Source: Streptomyces sp. CBMA291 (GTDB taxonomy: Bacteria; Actinomycetota; Actinomycetes; Streptomycetales; Streptomycetaceae). From it: a stretch of 64,000 nt of DNA. Below the pieces are notes generated by a model that was not told the DNA's origin, searched no databases, and saw nothing but the letters and a program-made list of their open reading frames with translations. The position numbers and the translations under genes were made by a program. Below are positions 45,482 through 53,448 of the stretch, in pieces (position 1 is the first letter of the stretch; the number at the start of each line of letters is the position of its first letter). Where the stretch lies: NCBI RefSeq assembly GCF_014596525.1, contig NZ_MSJP01000085.1:1-64000 (forward strand), in the 5' to 3' direction.

Positions 45482-46222
45482 TCACCTTCCCTGGCTTCCG
45501 GCCGGATAGAAGCCACCGACCTGGGACTTGGGGTAGAGCAGGGTGTGTGAGCCAATGAGAGTGGCGGGCTGGAGGATGGTCCCGGCTGGGATGATCACAC
45601 CATCGCCGACCACCGCACCGAACTTCGTTTGGCCTGTGGGCACCCGGTGGCCGTCGAGGTAGGCGCACACCTCGACGGTGGCCGGCTCGGCGACCGGCCC
45701 GGAAGTGACACGCAGGCCGGTGGTGGAGGCGAACGCGCCGATGTTGACGCCGAGGCCGAGCACGGAGTCACCGACGAAGCTGGTGTGTTTCATGAAGACC
45801 CCGCCGGCGAGCAGGGAGCGGGTGACCTCGGCTCCGAAGCCGATCCGGCAATCGGGGCCGATGACGGTGTTGTCACGTACTCGGGCACCGGCCTCGATCA
45901 CCGCGCCGGAGCAGACCAACACCGGGCCGGTGACATGGGCACCTTCCGCGATGACGGCTCCGGCCGCCACGATCACATGACCCCGGACGGTCGCGCCCGG
46001 CTCGATGATCCCGGCAGTCTCGGGCAACTTGGTGCCCCGACGCCCTGCCAGCAGTTCAGCGACGGCTTTCTTGATGCCGAAGACAGTCGGGCAGGAGTTC
46101 AGCAGGTCGAGCACGGTCGGATCTTTGATGGCCGTGGTGTCTATGTAGTACGCGGGAGCAGTCCGACGGTCGAAGCGCTCCAGCTCGGCGTAGGTCGTGG
46201 CCGGGTCGGTCATTCGGGGCAT
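45482..46222 (-). CDS. GlmU-like left-handed beta-helix (hexapeptide) protein
   Basis: A 246-residue protein, first gene of the cassette; ATG 46222 follows GAGGAG. After an 80-residue helical N-terminus come hexapeptide repeats (IIEPGATVRGHVIVAAGAVIAEGAHVTG and so on). The block VFMKHTSFVGDSVLGLGVNIGAF mirrors the acetyltransferase site of GlmU (HLSYVGD...NIGA), keeping the active-site His. There is no uridyltransferase domain. It could acetylate a sugar phosphate or nucleotide sugar that feeds the MurA-like enzyme. Its stop is 2 bases before the MurA-like start. Confidence 0.82.
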   Translation of the reverse strand: MPRMTDPATTYAELERFDRRTAPAYYIDTTAIKDPTVLDLLNSCPTVFGIKKAVAELLAGRRGTKLPETAGIIEPGATVRGHVIVAAGAVIAEGAHVTGPVLVCSGAVIEAGARVRDNTVIGPDCRIGFGAEVTRSLLAGGVFMKHTSFVGDSVLGLGVNIGAFASTTGLRVTSGPVAEPATVEVCAYLDGHRVPTGQTKFGAVVGDGVIIPAGTILQPATLIGSHTLLYPKSQVGGFYPAGSQGR

Positions 46223-46363
46223 GCGTGGATCTCCTCTCGGACGGGCGAGCGGAAGACGGCGTAATGCTTGACGGCCCCGGCGAACCTGGGCGGTGACGTG
46301 TCAGGCACGACCACCCCTGCATTCGGGCAAGCCTCAACCTGCCCGTGGACCATGGCGCCGCGC

Positions 46364-46386
46364 CGTTCCACAGCAGAAGTGGAACG
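46364..46386. promoter_or_regulatory. Perfect inverted repeat upstream of the mur cassette
   Basis: Arms CGTTCCAC and GTGGAACG surround AGCAGAA, 142 bases before the cassette ATG. Its size suits a dimeric regulator. The 230-base gap also holds a short CGTAGC/GCTACG hairpin at 46421-46435. Confidence 0.5.
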
Positions 46387-46455
46387 TTCTCCAGTGAACT
46401 CCCTTTTCGGAAACCGGATTCGTAGCCGGGCTACGGGCCGTACTCCGACTACGGG

Positions 46456-47472
46456 TCAGACGACTGGTACGCCCGCGCGCTCGGCGAAGGCGCGGATGCC
46501 GGGCAGGGTGCGGTCGTGGCGCAGCAGGCCGGTGGCGAGGTCGCGTACCGCGCCACGGCGGATCTCCTGTGGGGCGACCTCCTCGGCGGCGAGCAGGGCC
46601 CGGTAGCAGTGCGCCGGTTTGCCCCACTGGTCGAACGCGCGGGCCACGTCGGTGAAGAACCGGGCCTGCCGTTCGGTGGTCGGCAGAGCGGCCGGGTCGA
46701 TCGTGGCGGCCAGTTCGATCGCCTTTCCCGAGTCGCCCAGCTCGTAGTGCACGGACAGCTGGTGCAGGGCGACCCCGGGGAGTCCGTCGACCTGTCCCGA
46801 AGCCCTGCCGGCCGCCGCCGAACTGTCGGCGGCCTCCTTGATCAGGGCGTGCGCGGCGGAACGGTCGCCGGACTTCGCGGCGGTGTACGCGGCGGTGGCG
46901 TACAGGTCGGCGCGGACGGCGAGCCGGGCTGCCTCGGGGGCGGTGGTGTCGGCGAGCAGTTCCTCGGCTGCGTCCACCACGATGCCCGTCGCGCGCGCCA
47001 GGCTCCCCTGGCGGCGCCACGCGCTGGAGACCATCCGTTGGGCCTCCGCCGTGATCAGGGGATCGCCGCCCTGCCTGGCGGCGGTCAGGGCACGGTCGGC
47101 GGTCACGGACACCAGGTGGTCGGTGCCGATCTTGATGCAGAGCCGTACCGCGACGCTGTAGAGCCGGGCGACGTTACGGGCCTGTTCCTCCGGGGCGCCG
47201 ACCCTTCCGGCTGCGGCGATCCGGCCGGGCAGGGCGCGGGCCAGAGCGTCGTAGCGAGCCGCCTTGAACTCCTCGCGGGAGGCGACGAGTGACGCGGCGA
47301 CGGTCTGCCGGGTCGGCTCGCGGCGGGGGGCCTGGATCCGGTCCTGCCCGTACAACAGGAGGTCTTCCAGGTCTCCCGGCAGCTCCTTCTCCTGTGCGTG
47401 CGCGGCCTGTTGACCGATGGACGGGGCGAAGAGGGCGGCGGCTGCCAGGGTCAGGAACGGGCGGCGACGCAC
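46456..47472 (-). CDS. TPR-like protein with a signal-like N-terminus
   Basis: A 338-residue helical protein. I chose GTG 47472 because GAGGAGG lies 5 bases upstream; the longer open frame has no ribosome site. The N-terminus RRRPFLTLAAAALFAP resembles a twin-arginine/signal or membrane segment. The rest (VRLCIKIGTDHLVSVTADRALTAARQGGDP onward) looks like the TPR half of Streptomyces XRE-TPR regulators, but the HTH half is missing. It may be a stand-alone sensor or an exported relative. GC returns to normal here, so it lies outside the mur cassette. Confidence 0.7.
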   Translation of the reverse strand: MRRRPFLTLAAAALFAPSIGQQAAHAQEKELPGDLEDLLLYGQDRIQAPRREPTRQTVAASLVASREEFKAARYDALARALPGRIAAAGRVGAPEEQARNVARLYSVAVRLCIKIGTDHLVSVTADRALTAARQGGDPLITAEAQRMVSSAWRRQGSLARATGIVVDAAEELLADTTAPEAARLAVRADLYATAAYTAAKSGDRSAAHALIKEAADSSAAAGRASGQVDGLPGVALHQLSVHYELGDSGKAIELAATIDPAALPTTERQARFFTDVARAFDQWGKPAHCYRALLAAEEVAPQEIRRGAVRDLATGLLRHDRTLPGIRAFAERAGVPVV

Positions 47473-47645
47473 ATCGTCCTCCTCGGGGTCCTTTTCCGTG
47501 CTCTTCCCGGTCCCCTGGCCGGTGTTCCGTCCGGCGTTCCTCCCGGCGGCGGGCGCACTCGCCAGCGTAGTGCGGGACTCGGGCGGTGGAAGGGGGCCCA
47601 GCCGCCGAACATCCCTTCGAGACGCGTCCGAGGGGCGCGCGTCTC

Positions 47646-48050
47646 TCAGAACTCCCTCTCCTCCACCGCCAGTTCCGCCCACACCAGCTTCCCCGGCCCC
47701 CGGCGGCTCTCCACGCCCCACTTCGTCGCCAGGGTGTCGACCAGGGGAAGGCCCCAGCCGCCCTCGGTCGCTCCTTCCTCCGGGAGGGCCATCAAGGGGC
47801 GGTGTTCCGAGGCGTCGTGGACTTCGATACGCAGGGTGTCACCCGTGCGGGCGAAGTGGGTTTCGATCTCTCGGCCGGGTACGTGGCCGTGACGTACGGC
47901 GTTGGTGAGGAGTTCCGAGAGGACCAGGGAGGCGGCGTCCTCGACGGTGGTCCACGACCAGCGGGTCAGCGTGCGGCGCAGTTCCCTGCGGGCCGCCGGG
48001 ACGCTGCCCGGCGACTGGGTCCAGCGCAGGACGATCACATCGGGTTCCAT
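47646..48050 (-). CDS. ATP-binding anti-sigma-factor-like protein (HATPase_c)
   Basis: A 134-residue GHKL ATPase resembling RsbW/SpoIIAB. Motifs: the N box LVLSELLTNAVRHGH (about residues 43-57), IEVHDASEH for the G1 box, and GGWGLPLVDTLATKWG (about residues 97-112) for G2. In Streptomyces such small ATPases often pair with an XRE/DUF5753 regulator, which here is encoded divergently at 48536. It overlaps the short gene upstream. Confidence 0.87.
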   Translation of the reverse strand: MEPDVIVLRWTQSPGSVPAARRELRRTLTRWSWTTVEDAASLVLSELLTNAVRHGHVPGREIETHFARTGDTLRIEVHDASEHRPLMALPEEGATEGGWGLPLVDTLATKWGVESRRGPGKLVWAELAVEEREF

Positions 48051-48274
48051 CAGGCCGCCCCTCGGACGAGGCGGGCGCCCTCGGCCCGGAGGCAGAGGAC
48101 CCGGGCGTGGCAGTGGCCCGCCGGGGCGAGGCCTCCGCAGCCGCGCACGGGCGGGACCGGCGGGGTCGGCGGTACGGGAGGGGGCGGCGGCGTGCCGTTC
48201 GAGCGGCGGCGGCCCGTCGGGGGCAGGAGCCGACGCAGAACCAACTCCACGACACGGACGATAGGGTTACGCAC
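48050..48274 (-). CDS. Small Pro-rich hypothetical protein
   Basis: A 74-residue frame starting at GTG 48274 and ending in an overlap with the ATPase start. It has a short hydrophobic N-terminus (IVRVVELVLRRLL), a Pro run (PPPPPVPPTPPVPPV) and a CGG...CHARVLC segment with three Cys. It resembles other small Pro/Cys proteins upstream of such ATPases. No function is known; it may not be translated. Confidence 0.5.
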   Translation of the reverse strand: MRNPIVRVVELVLRRLLPPTGRRRSNGTPPPPPVPPTPPVPPVRGCGGLAPAGHCHARVLCLRAEGARLVRGAA

Positions 48275-48535
48275 GTTGGCGCTCCTTGAAGGCGTTGACC
48301 ACGCCCCCGGACCGGTCGCTCGGTCGCGGGGGTCCGCCTGTTTCGCGCACAGGCAGGCACGATCACCCCAACGTCACGGAGCCGTGACAGTCGGCGATCA
48401 CGGGCACAGCCTGCCCACGCCCGACCGGCGAACGCAAGGCAGGCGAAAGATCTCTAGGCGTTCGAGTGATTTGAGAGTCGGCATGCTGACGGCGCACACT
48501 CGCGGAAACCGTCCCGGCAGAGAGGGAACCGGCAC

Positions 48536-49408
48536 ATGGCCGACAAGAGACCGCGTCCACCGACCGTCCGACTCCGGCGTCTGGCCGCCGAGTTGAGAAA
48601 GCTGCGCGCCGAAGCGGGACTCACGCGCGAGGACGTGTCCGAGCGGACCGGGATCAACGAGGCGACGCTCTACCGGATCGAGCGCTCACGGGCCCGGCCC
48701 CAGAAGCGCACCCTCGTCGGCCTGTTGGACGTCTACCGGGCCAGCGAGACCCAGCGCGCCGATCTCCTCGCGCTCCAGAGCGGCTCGAACGACCAGGAAC
48801 GGGTCCGGACTTACCACTCGGAGCTGTCCGAGAAGTTCGCCTCTTACCTCGGCTTCGAGAGCGAGGCGCGGACTGTCCGCACCTACGAGTCCCTGTTCGT
48901 CCCCGGGCTCGCCCAGACGGAGCCGTACACCCTGGCCGTCGTCCGGGGCACCCTCCCCGCCGTCGGCCGGAAGGAGACCGAGCAGCGTCTCCAGGTGCGC
49001 CGCGAACGGCAGACCGCCCTCGCCGGGGCGCAGCCGCCGCGTTTCCGGGCCGTCGTGGACGAGGCGGCCCTGCGCCGCGAGGTCGGCGGGCCCGAGGTCA
49101 TGCGGGACCAGCTGTGGCACCTGCTCGACCTGATGGCCGAGCCCCACATCACCCTCCAGGTCCTCCCGTTCACGTGTGGCGCGCACGTCGGCATGACCGG
49201 CGGCTTCACCCACATGGACTTCCCGGACGCGGACGACCCCGAACTCGTCTACGTGGAAACCCCTGCGGGCGACGCCTTCCTGGAGGCCGAGGAGGAGATC
49301 CGCCACTTCAAATCCATGTTCGAGAACCTTCAGGCGGTGGCACTCGGGCCCGACGACAGCGCCGAGCTGTTGCGTCTGCTGGCCAAGGAGTTGGAGGGGA
49401 AGGTGTGA
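48536..49408 (+). CDS. XRE-family regulator with DUF5753 domain
   Basis: A 290-residue regulator. The HTH at about residues 17-70 (RKLRAEAGLTREDVSERTGINEATLYRIERSRARP) is followed by a DUF5753 domain (EARTVRTYESLFVPGLAQTEPYTLAV through VLPFTCGAHVGMTGGFTHMDFP to VYVETPAGD). This is the AbaA/WhiJ-like type found in development-linked loci with an anti-sigma-like ATPase and usually a small DUF397 protein. The ATPase is next door, but I see no DUF397 gene. ATG 48536 follows GAGAGGGA. Confidence 0.9.
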   Translation: MADKRPRPPTVRLRRLAAELRKLRAEAGLTREDVSERTGINEATLYRIERSRARPQKRTLVGLLDVYRASETQRADLLALQSGSNDQERVRTYHSELSEKFASYLGFESEARTVRTYESLFVPGLAQTEPYTLAVVRGTLPAVGRKETEQRLQVRRERQTALAGAQPPRFRAVVDEAALRREVGGPEVMRDQLWHLLDLMAEPHITLQVLPFTCGAHVGMTGGFTHMDFPDADDPELVYVETPAGDAFLEAEEEIRHFKSMFENLQAVALGPDDSAELLRLLAKELEGKV

Positions 49409-49514
49409 GCCGGGGGTCGGGAGGCCCCGGGCCCGGGTCGAGAGGGTGCGGGCCCGGGGCCGGGAACGTGCGGGACCGGGGCCGGGGCCGGGAGCGTGCG
49501 GCCTGGGGGCGGGG

Positions 49515-50408
49515 CTACTCCTCCCCCAGTACCTCCGCGAAGTGACGGTTCACCGCCAGCAGTCCGCCGTCCACCCGCAGGACCGTACCCGTGATCCAGG
49601 ACGCGTCCTTCGACGCCAGGAAGGCCACCGCCGCCGCGATGTCCTCCGGGGTGCCGACCCGGCCCAGCGGGTAGACCCGGTCCCCGAGCGCCGCCAGGTC
49701 CTTCTCCCGGCCCGCCCACGCCCTCGTCGCGATCGTGCCCGGGTTGACCTGGTTGACCCGGACCCCGCGCCGCGCCGCGTCCCCCGCGAGCGTGCGGGTC
49801 AGCGACGCCAGGCCCGCCTTCGCCGCGCTGTACGCGTGATTGCCGAAGTCCGCCTCCGCGTTGACGGAGCCGATCGTCACGATCGCGCCCCGCCCGCCGG
49901 CCGCCAGATGCGGCAGCGCCGCCCGCGCGCACCGGACCGCGCCCAGGAACGTCACGTCCTGCTGCACGGTCCACACCTCCTCCGGCTCGTCCTCGAAGAG
50001 GGCCTCGTCCGGGGTCACCGGGCCCAGCGCGTTGTTGACGAGGACGTCGAGCCGCCCGAAGACGCGGACCGCGTGCGCCACCGCCGCGTCCACCGACGCC
50101 TGGTCCGACACATCGCAGCGCACCGCCTCCGCGCCCTCGATGCCCGCCGCCGTCTCCCGCGCCGCCGCCTCGTCGACGTCCGTGACGAGGACCCGCGCGC
50201 CCTCCGCCGCGAGCCTCCGCGCCGTGGCCGCGCCGATGCCCCTGGCCGCACCCGTGACCATGGCCGCGCAGCCGCCGAACCGTTCCCGCAGATCCGTCAC
50301 ACCCGCACTGTCCGCACCGTCTGCCACACCCGTACCGTCCGCACCGTTCGCCACGCCCGTACCGTCCGTCCCACCCGTACCGCCCGTGTCATCCATGCGG
50401 TCGATCAC
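49515..50408 (-). CDS. Short-chain dehydrogenase/reductase with repetitive N-tail
   Basis: A 297-residue enzyme; the start is either 50408 or the ATG at 50396. Residues 1-40 are a Gly/Thr/Asp repeat (GVANGADGTGVADGADSAG) that is not part of the SDR fold. The Rossmann motif is VTGAARGIGAATARRLA (about residues 51-67) and the catalytic set is S in IGSVNA with YSAAK. GGLLAVNRHF completes the classic SDR C-terminus. The substrate is unknown. Confidence 0.88.
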   Translation of the reverse strand: MIDRMDDTGGTGGTDGTGVANGADGTGVADGADSAGVTDLRERFGGCAAMVTGAARGIGAATARRLAAEGARVLVTDVDEAAARETAAGIEGAEAVRCDVSDQASVDAAVAHAVRVFGRLDVLVNNALGPVTPDEALFEDEPEEVWTVQQDVTFLGAVRCARAALPHLAAGGRGAIVTIGSVNAEADFGNHAYSAAKAGLASLTRTLAGDAARRGVRVNQVNPGTIATRAWAGREKDLAALGDRVYPLGRVGTPEDIAAAVAFLASKDASWITGTVLRVDGGLLAVNRHFAEVLGEE

Positions 50409-50501
50409 AGCAGCCGGTACGGCTCCGCGCCAGACCCCGGCGGTCGGAAAAGCGCCCGGCGGACGCGGGGAAGGGCCTGCGGGAGGGGTGCGCGGGCGGT
50501 C

Positions 50502-51851
50502 TCAGGCCCTTCCGTCCAGCGCCGTCCGCACCGCCCTGACCAGGGACTGGGCGCGCGGGTCCGCCGTGACCGTCTTTCGCATGCCGTTGGTGACGTAGCC
50601 GAAGGCCACCCCCGTCTCCGGGTCCGCGAAGCCGAGCGAGCCGCCCCGGCCCGGGTGTCCGAAGGAGGAGGGGCCGAGCAGCGGGGACGCCGGTCCGTGC
50701 AGCATGTGGCCGAGGCCGAAGCGGGTGCCGACGAGCAGCACCCGGTCCTGGCCCGCCGACTGCTCGGTGCCCGCGAGCGCCAGGCTCTCGGGGGTGAGGA
50801 GCCGGGCGGCGCCGTCCACGGGGCCGAGGAGCGCCGCGTAGAAGCGGGAGAGCGCGCGGGCCGTCGCCACTCCGGCCGAGGCGGGGAGTTCGGCGGCGAG
50901 ATAGGCCGGGTCGTTCTCGTCGGGGCGCGGGTCGATGACGGCGAAGGCGCGCCGGGTGAGGGAGTCCGGGTCCTGGTACGCCTCCGTGACCGCGCGCTTG
51001 GGGCGGAGCCTGAGCCCGCCGCCGCCGGGCGGTTCGGTCTCCTCCACGGGGCCGATCCGGCCGACCCGGTGGGCCTCCTCGTCCGGCAGTCCGATCCACA
51101 GGTCCAGGCCGAGGGGACCGGTGATCTCCTCGGCGGCCCACCGGCCGATGGTCCGGCCGGTGACCCGGTGCACGAGGCCCGAGAGCAGCCAGCTGAAGGT
51201 GTGGGCGTGGTAGCCGTGGGCGGTGCCGGGCTCCCAGACGGGGGCCTGGGCGGCGATCGCGGCGGCCGCCGTCGGCAGGTCGACGGCCTCGGCGAGGGTG
51301 AGCGGCCGGTCCAGGACGGGCACGCCCGCCCGGTGCGCGAGCAGCTCCCGTACGGTGACGCGCTCCTTGCCCGCCGCCTTGAACTCCGGCCAGTACGCGG
51401 CCACCGGGGCGTCCAGGTCGAGCAGCCCGCGCTGGTGCAGGAGCAGCGGGACGACGGCGGCGACGCCCTTGGTGGCCGAGCGGACGACCTGGGCGGTATC
51501 GGCGGTCCAGGGGGTGGGGGCGGAGGTGGGGGCGCCCGCCTCCTCGGGGTTTCCCGTAGGGGTCGCTCCCGGGCCGGACAGGGCCTCGGGGTCTCCCGTA
51601 AGGGCCGCTCCCGCGTCGGACAGGGCCTCGGGGTCTCCCGTACGGGTCCTTCCCGCGCCGCTCGTCCCTTCAGGGGTGCCGGGGGCGCCCGGACCGTCCG
51701 CGTCCTTCCTGCCCGCCCACAGGTCCACGACCGTCTTCCCGTCGTGGTGGACGGCGACCGCCGCGCCGCGCTCGCCGCGCTGTTCGAAGTTACGCAGGAA
51801 CGCGTCCCTGACGGGCTCCCAGCCCGCCGCCACCGTGCCCTGGACGTCCAC
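50502..51851 (-). CDS. Class C beta-lactamase-like esterase with repetitive insert
   Basis: A 449-residue serine hydrolase of the EstB-like group; GTG 51851 is preceded by GAGGAG. The SxxK motif is SATKGVAAV (about residue 118), and YHAH is the Tyr motif; FGHPGRGGS lies in the place of the third motif. Between residues 50 and 105 there is an insert of three 14-residue repeats (GDPEALSDAGAALT type) encoded by 42-bp DNA repeats. There is no signal peptide, so it is probably cytoplasmic. Family members are esterases of varied substrate. Confidence 0.85.
   Translation of the reverse strand: MDVQGTVAAGWEPVRDAFLRNFEQRGERGAAVAVHHDGKTVVDLWAGRKDADGPGAPGTPEGTSGAGRTRTGDPEALSDAGAALTGDPEALSGPGATPTGNPEEAGAPTSAPTPWTADTAQVVRSATKGVAAVVPLLLHQRGLLDLDAPVAAYWPEFKAAGKERVTVRELLAHRAGVPVLDRPLTLAEAVDLPTAAAAIAAQAPVWEPGTAHGYHAHTFSWLLSGLVHRVTGRTIGRWAAEEITGPLGLDLWIGLPDEEAHRVGRIGPVEETEPPGGGGLRLRPKRAVTEAYQDPDSLTRRAFAVIDPRPDENDPAYLAAELPASAGVATARALSRFYAALLGPVDGAARLLTPESLALAGTEQSAGQDRVLLVGTRFGLGHMLHGPASPLLGPSSFGHPGRGGSLGFADPETGVAFGYVTNGMRKTVTADPRAQSLVRAVRTALDGRA
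51542..51660. repeat. 42-bp tandem repeats inside the esterase gene
   Basis: Units at 51542, 51584 and 51626 (the last one 35 bases), each beginning CCTCGGGGTYTCCCGTA. They keep the frame because 42 is a multiple of three. Confidence 0.9.
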
Positions 51852-51936
51852 GTCCCCACTCCTCGCTCGTCGCACATGTCCGGTTCTCGACCGTCCATGG
51901 TGCAACGCGGCGGGCCCGGGGCGGATTCCGGGGGCG

Positions 51937-52689
51937 TCAGGCGACCGACTGCGGCACGAAGCCGAACGGCAGTTCCAGGCGGTGGCGGGCCATGAGTTCC
52001 TCGTCGGCGAGGATCACGCCGGTCGGGCCGTCGGCGGCGATGACGCCCTCGCTGAGGATCACCGCGCGCGGGCAGAGTTCCAGGGCGTACGGCAGGTCGT
52101 GGGTGACCATCAGGACGGTGACGTCCAGATCGCGCAGGATGTCGGCGAGTTCGCGGCGTGAGGCCGGGTCCAGGTTGGAGGAGGGCTCGTCGAGGACGAG
52201 TATCTCCGGTTCCATCGCGAGGACGGTGGCGACGGCGACCCGGCGCCGCTGCCCGAAGGAGAGGTGGTGCGGGGGCCGGTCGGCGAAGTCCGCCATGCCC
52301 ACCCGGTCGAGGGCCCGGCGGACCACCGTGTCGAGCGCGTCGCCCCGCAGCCCTGCGGCGGCCGGACCGAAGGCCACGTCCTCCCGGACGGTCGGCATGA
52401 ACAGCTGGTCGTCCGGGTCCTGGAAGACGATGCCGACCTTGCGCCGGATCTCCGCCATGTGCCGGCGGCCCACGGGCAGCCCGGCGACGGTGACCGTTCC
52501 CGCGCCGGGCGTCAGGATGCCGTTGAGGTGCAGGACGAGGGTGGTCTTGCCCGCGCCGTTGGGCCCGAGGAGGGCGACCCGTTCGCCGCGCGCCACGGTC
52601 AGGTCGACGCCGTAGAGGGCCTGATGCCCGTCGGGGTACGCGTACGCCAGACCGGATACGACGAGGGAGGGGTGGGCGGGAGCGGTCAT
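51937..52689 (-). CDS. cbiO: Cobalt/nickel ECF transporter ATPase
   Basis: A 250-residue ABC ATPase of the ECF type. Walker A GPNGAGKTT (about residues 41-49), Q loop VFQDPDDQLF, signature LSFGQRRRVA, Walker B ILVLDEPSSNLDP, switch His in MVTHDLPYA. The FGQ variant of the signature is common in CbiO. ATG 52689 overlaps the cbiQ stop by four bases. Last gene of a CbiM-CbiQ-CbiO operon. Confidence 0.92.
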   Translation of the reverse strand: MTAPAHPSLVVSGLAYAYPDGHQALYGVDLTVARGERVALLGPNGAGKTTLVLHLNGILTPGAGTVTVAGLPVGRRHMAEIRRKVGIVFQDPDDQLFMPTVREDVAFGPAAAGLRGDALDTVVRRALDRVGMADFADRPPHHLSFGQRRRVAVATVLAMEPEILVLDEPSSNLDPASRRELADILRDLDVTVLMVTHDLPYALELCPRAVILSEGVIAADGPTGVILADEELMARHRLELPFGFVPQSVA

Positions 52690-53447
52690 GGGGTCCATCC
52701 CGGGAGGCGGATCAGGAGGGCGGCGAGCGGGAGCACGGCGGCGCGGGCCCACTGGGCGCGGGTCGCGGCCGTCTCGTCGAGGACGGGCAGGGTGCCGGTG
52801 TAGCCCCGGCTGACCATGGCGAGGTGGACCCGTTCGCCGCGCTCGTACGAGCGGATGAAGAGCGCGCCCGCCGTCTTGGCGAGGACGCCCCAGTGGCGTA
52901 CGCCCCTGGCCTCGAAGCCCCGGGAGCGGCGGGCCACGGACATCCGGCGCAGCTCGTCGGTGACGACGTCGCCGTAGCGGATCATGAACGAGGCGATCTG
53001 GACGAGCAACGGGGGAAGCCGCAGCCGCTGGAGGCCGAGGAGCAGGGCGCGCAGTTCGGTGGTGGCGGCGAGGAGGACGGAGGCGGCGACGCCGAGGGTG
53101 CCCTTGGCGAGGACGTTCCAGGCGCCCCAGAGGCCGGGGACGCTCAGCGTGACCCCGAGGACGCGGGTCTCCTCGCCGGGCACGACGAACGGCATGAGCA
53201 GCGCGAACGCGACGAACGGAAGCTCGATGAGCAGCCTGCGCAGCAGGAGTCCTGCCGGGACCCGGGCCGTGGCCGCGACGCCCGCGAGGAGCAGCGCGTA
53301 GAGGGCGAAGGCCCAGACGGCCTCGCGGGGGGTGGAGACGACGACCACGACGAAGCCGAGGACGGCGACGAGCTTGGTCTGCGGGGGCAGCTCGTGGACC
53401 GGCGAGCGGGCGTGCCGGTAGAGCTGGTGCGCGTGCCCCGCGCCCAT
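52686..53447 (-). CDS. cbiQ: ECF transporter transmembrane protein CbiQ
   Basis: A 253-residue membrane protein of about five segments with the two coupling-helix motifs of T components: SFMIRYGDVVTDELRRMSVARRSRG and the AKTAGALFIRSYERGERVHLAMVSRGY region (both contain the Ala-Arg-Gly type signature). It couples CbiO ATPase to the substrate unit. ATG 53447. Its stop overlaps the cbiO start. Confidence 0.9.
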   Translation of the reverse strand: MGAGHAHQLYRHARSPVHELPPQTKLVAVLGFVVVVVSTPREAVWAFALYALLLAGVAATARVPAGLLLRRLLIELPFVAFALLMPFVVPGEETRVLGVTLSVPGLWGAWNVLAKGTLGVAASVLLAATTELRALLLGLQRLRLPPLLVQIASFMIRYGDVVTDELRRMSVARRSRGFEARGVRHWGVLAKTAGALFIRSYERGERVHLAMVSRGYTGTLPVLDETAATRAQWARAAVLPLAALLIRLPGWTP

Positions 53448-53448
53448 G

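Noticed and set aside
42053..46222. Prophage or insertion-sequence origin of the mur cassette
   Set aside because: No integrase, transposase, terminal inverted repeats or phage structural genes could be seen at either edge; lower GC alone only suggests transfer.
50502..51851. Secreted beta-lactamase conferring resistance
   Set aside because: There is no signal peptide, and the SATK/YHAH pattern fits EstB-like esterases rather than true class C enzymes.
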